The translations under genes and the position numbers were made by a program. This document shows positions 5,769 through 6,400 of a DNA stretch of 6,400 nt, one piece after another. The DNA is taken from positions 1-6,400 of the forward strand of contig SCUC01000608.1 in assembly GCA_004322375.1 (NCBI GenBank), read 5' to 3'. The notes below the pieces were generated by a model. That model was not told the origin of the DNA. It worked only from the letters and a program-made list of their open reading frames with translations, and ran no database searches. Source of the DNA: Bacteroidota bacterium. GTDB lineage: Bacteria; Bacteroidota; Ignavibacteria; UBA10030; SZUA-254. Position 1 is the first letter of the stretch; every line of letters begins with the position of its first letter.

Positions 5769-6400
5769 ACTCATCCCCATACCCTTCTCCAAGCTTCTGA
5801 AACGTATCTATTACGAGTATCAGAAGAACGATTCTATTTTCGATTTGCCTGCGAAAAAATTTTATCGCCCGAATCCTGAATTGGATTTATCGGTTTCGTT
5901 CTGCGGCAATAGAGCAGCAAATCCCGTTGGTCCCGCGGCGGGACCCCACACGCAGCTTGCACAAAATATCGTTCTTTCGTGGCTTGCCGGTTCGCGTATC
6001 CTGGAATTAAAAACCGTTCAAATAAAAGATGACTTGCAGCTTACGCGCCCTTGCATTGATATGGCGACAATCGGCTACAATACGGAATGGTCGCAGGAAC
6101 TAAAGCTTGATGAGTCGTTGAGGGAGTATGTGAAGGCATGGATGATTGTTGAGATGCTCCAACGAGCGTATCAGGTTTCAGGTTTCACGTTTCAAGAGTT
6201 GCCTGAGACTTGCAACCTGAAACTTGAAACAATATTCGACGTCAGCGTAGGCTACGACCTTGCCGGAATTCAATCTGTTCAAATAAGAAAATGGCTTGAA
6301 ACGATGCGGGATGCTTCAGGATTGATTGAAGAATACAGGAGGCAAATTCCTGATGAATTTTCAGCATTTCGCGAGTTACCATTCAAAAAAGAGATTGCAA
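5761..6400 (+). CDS. ygfK: YgfK-like putative oxidoreductase (selenate reductase-related), N-terminal part
   Basis: The frame starts at ATG 5761 inside the end of nth and stays open to the window edge, giving 213 residues of a protein that in E. coli is about 1000 long. From memory it matches the E. coli YgfK N-terminus closely: PIPFSKLLKRIYYEYQ (6-21), DSIFDLPAKKFY (24-35), NPVGPAAGPHTQLAQNIV (54-71), ELKTVQI (82-88), PCID (97-100), YNTEWSQEL (106-114), VSVGYDLAGI (161-170). This part is the dihydroorotate-dehydrogenase-like TIM barrel. Family members carry downstream glutamate-synthase-like FAD/NAD(P) and ferredoxin modules, not visible here. YgfK is annotated as a putative selenate reductase subunit; its true substrate is uncertain. 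Residues 139-158 are encoded by a palindromic heptamer repeat and appear about ten residues longer than in E. coli. No Shine-Dalgarno is apparent; translation is probably coupled to nth. Confidence 0.85.
   Translation, partial: MAELIPIPFSKLLKRIYYEYQKNDSIFDLPAKKFYRPNPELDLSVSFCGNRAANPVGPAAGPHTQLAQNIVLSWLAGSRILELKTVQIKDDLQLTRPCIDMATIGYNTEWSQELKLDESLREYVKAWMIVEMLQRAYQVSGFTFQELPETCNLKLETIFDVSVGYDLAGIQSVQIRKWLETMRDASGLIEEYRRQIPDEFSAFRELPFKKEIA
6173..6231. repeat. Heptamer-based imperfect palindrome inside the ygfK-like coding region
   Basis: Three tandem heptamers, AGGTTTC (6173-6179), AGGTTTC (6180-6186) and ACGTTTC (6187-6193), face two inverted ones, CTGAAAC (6217-6223) and TTGAAAC (6224-6230). 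The arms 6181-6202 and 6212-6231 pair as TTTCAxGTTTCAxG...TTGC against its complement, around a nine-base loop (CTGAGACTT) and a two-base offset. It is in frame without a stop and encodes about residues 138-158 of the YgfK-like protein. Confidence 0.7.

Noticed and set aside
5929..5948. Near-perfect palindrome GGTCCCGCGGCGGGACC, similar in core to the terminator stem at 4892-4919
   Set aside because: It encodes GPAAGP of the strongly conserved PVGPAAGPHTQ motif of YgfK proteins, so codon choice explains it better than an inserted element or a terminator.

Overview
The window most likely comes from a bacterium of the Bacteroidetes/Chlorobi/Ignavibacteria group. The best evidence is the 1087-residue secreted protein at 1582-4845. 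It ends in a type IX secretion (Por) C-terminal sorting domain that begins with an 'NYPNPFNPST' motif, which is typical of that superphylum. The divergent endonuclease III and the moderate GC content fit this, but the exact lineage cannot be read from the sequence.

Layout: (1) 1-213 is the end of an unidentified gene with a strand-like, possibly beta-barrel C-terminus. It is followed after a single base by a small HATPase of the RsbW/SpoIIAB anti-sigma kinase family (215-640). (2) 641-938 is non-coding or decayed. It holds a plausible sigma70-like promoter and what looks like a short signal-peptide ORF broken by a one-base shift. (3) 939-4845 is a two-gene secretion unit: a TPR lipoprotein, then 13 nt later the large T9SS cargo protein. 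The cargo has a beta-propeller, an FN3-like domain, an Ig-like domain split by a glutamine-amidotransferase-like domain, a ZU5-like sandwich and the sorting domain. A textbook intrinsic terminator closes the unit at 4892-4923. (4) 4924-5117 is a spacer with an imperfect GC-rich inverted repeat. (5) 5118-6400 holds an endonuclease III (nth) whose end overlaps by 8 nt the start of a YgfK-like oxidoreductase, which runs off the window.

All genes are on the + strand. The first pair looks like a translationally coupled signalling unit. The second pair is probably co-expressed and delivers an envelope lipoprotein and a cell-surface or secreted protein. The third pair joins base-excision repair to an iron-sulfur/flavin oxidoreductase of the selenate reductase-like YgfK family.

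No CRISPR array, transposase, tRNA or rRNA was seen. The two most interesting points are a heptamer-based palindromic repeat lying in frame inside the ygfK-like gene, and the nested, apparently non-catalytic amidotransferase-like domain in the T9SS cargo.
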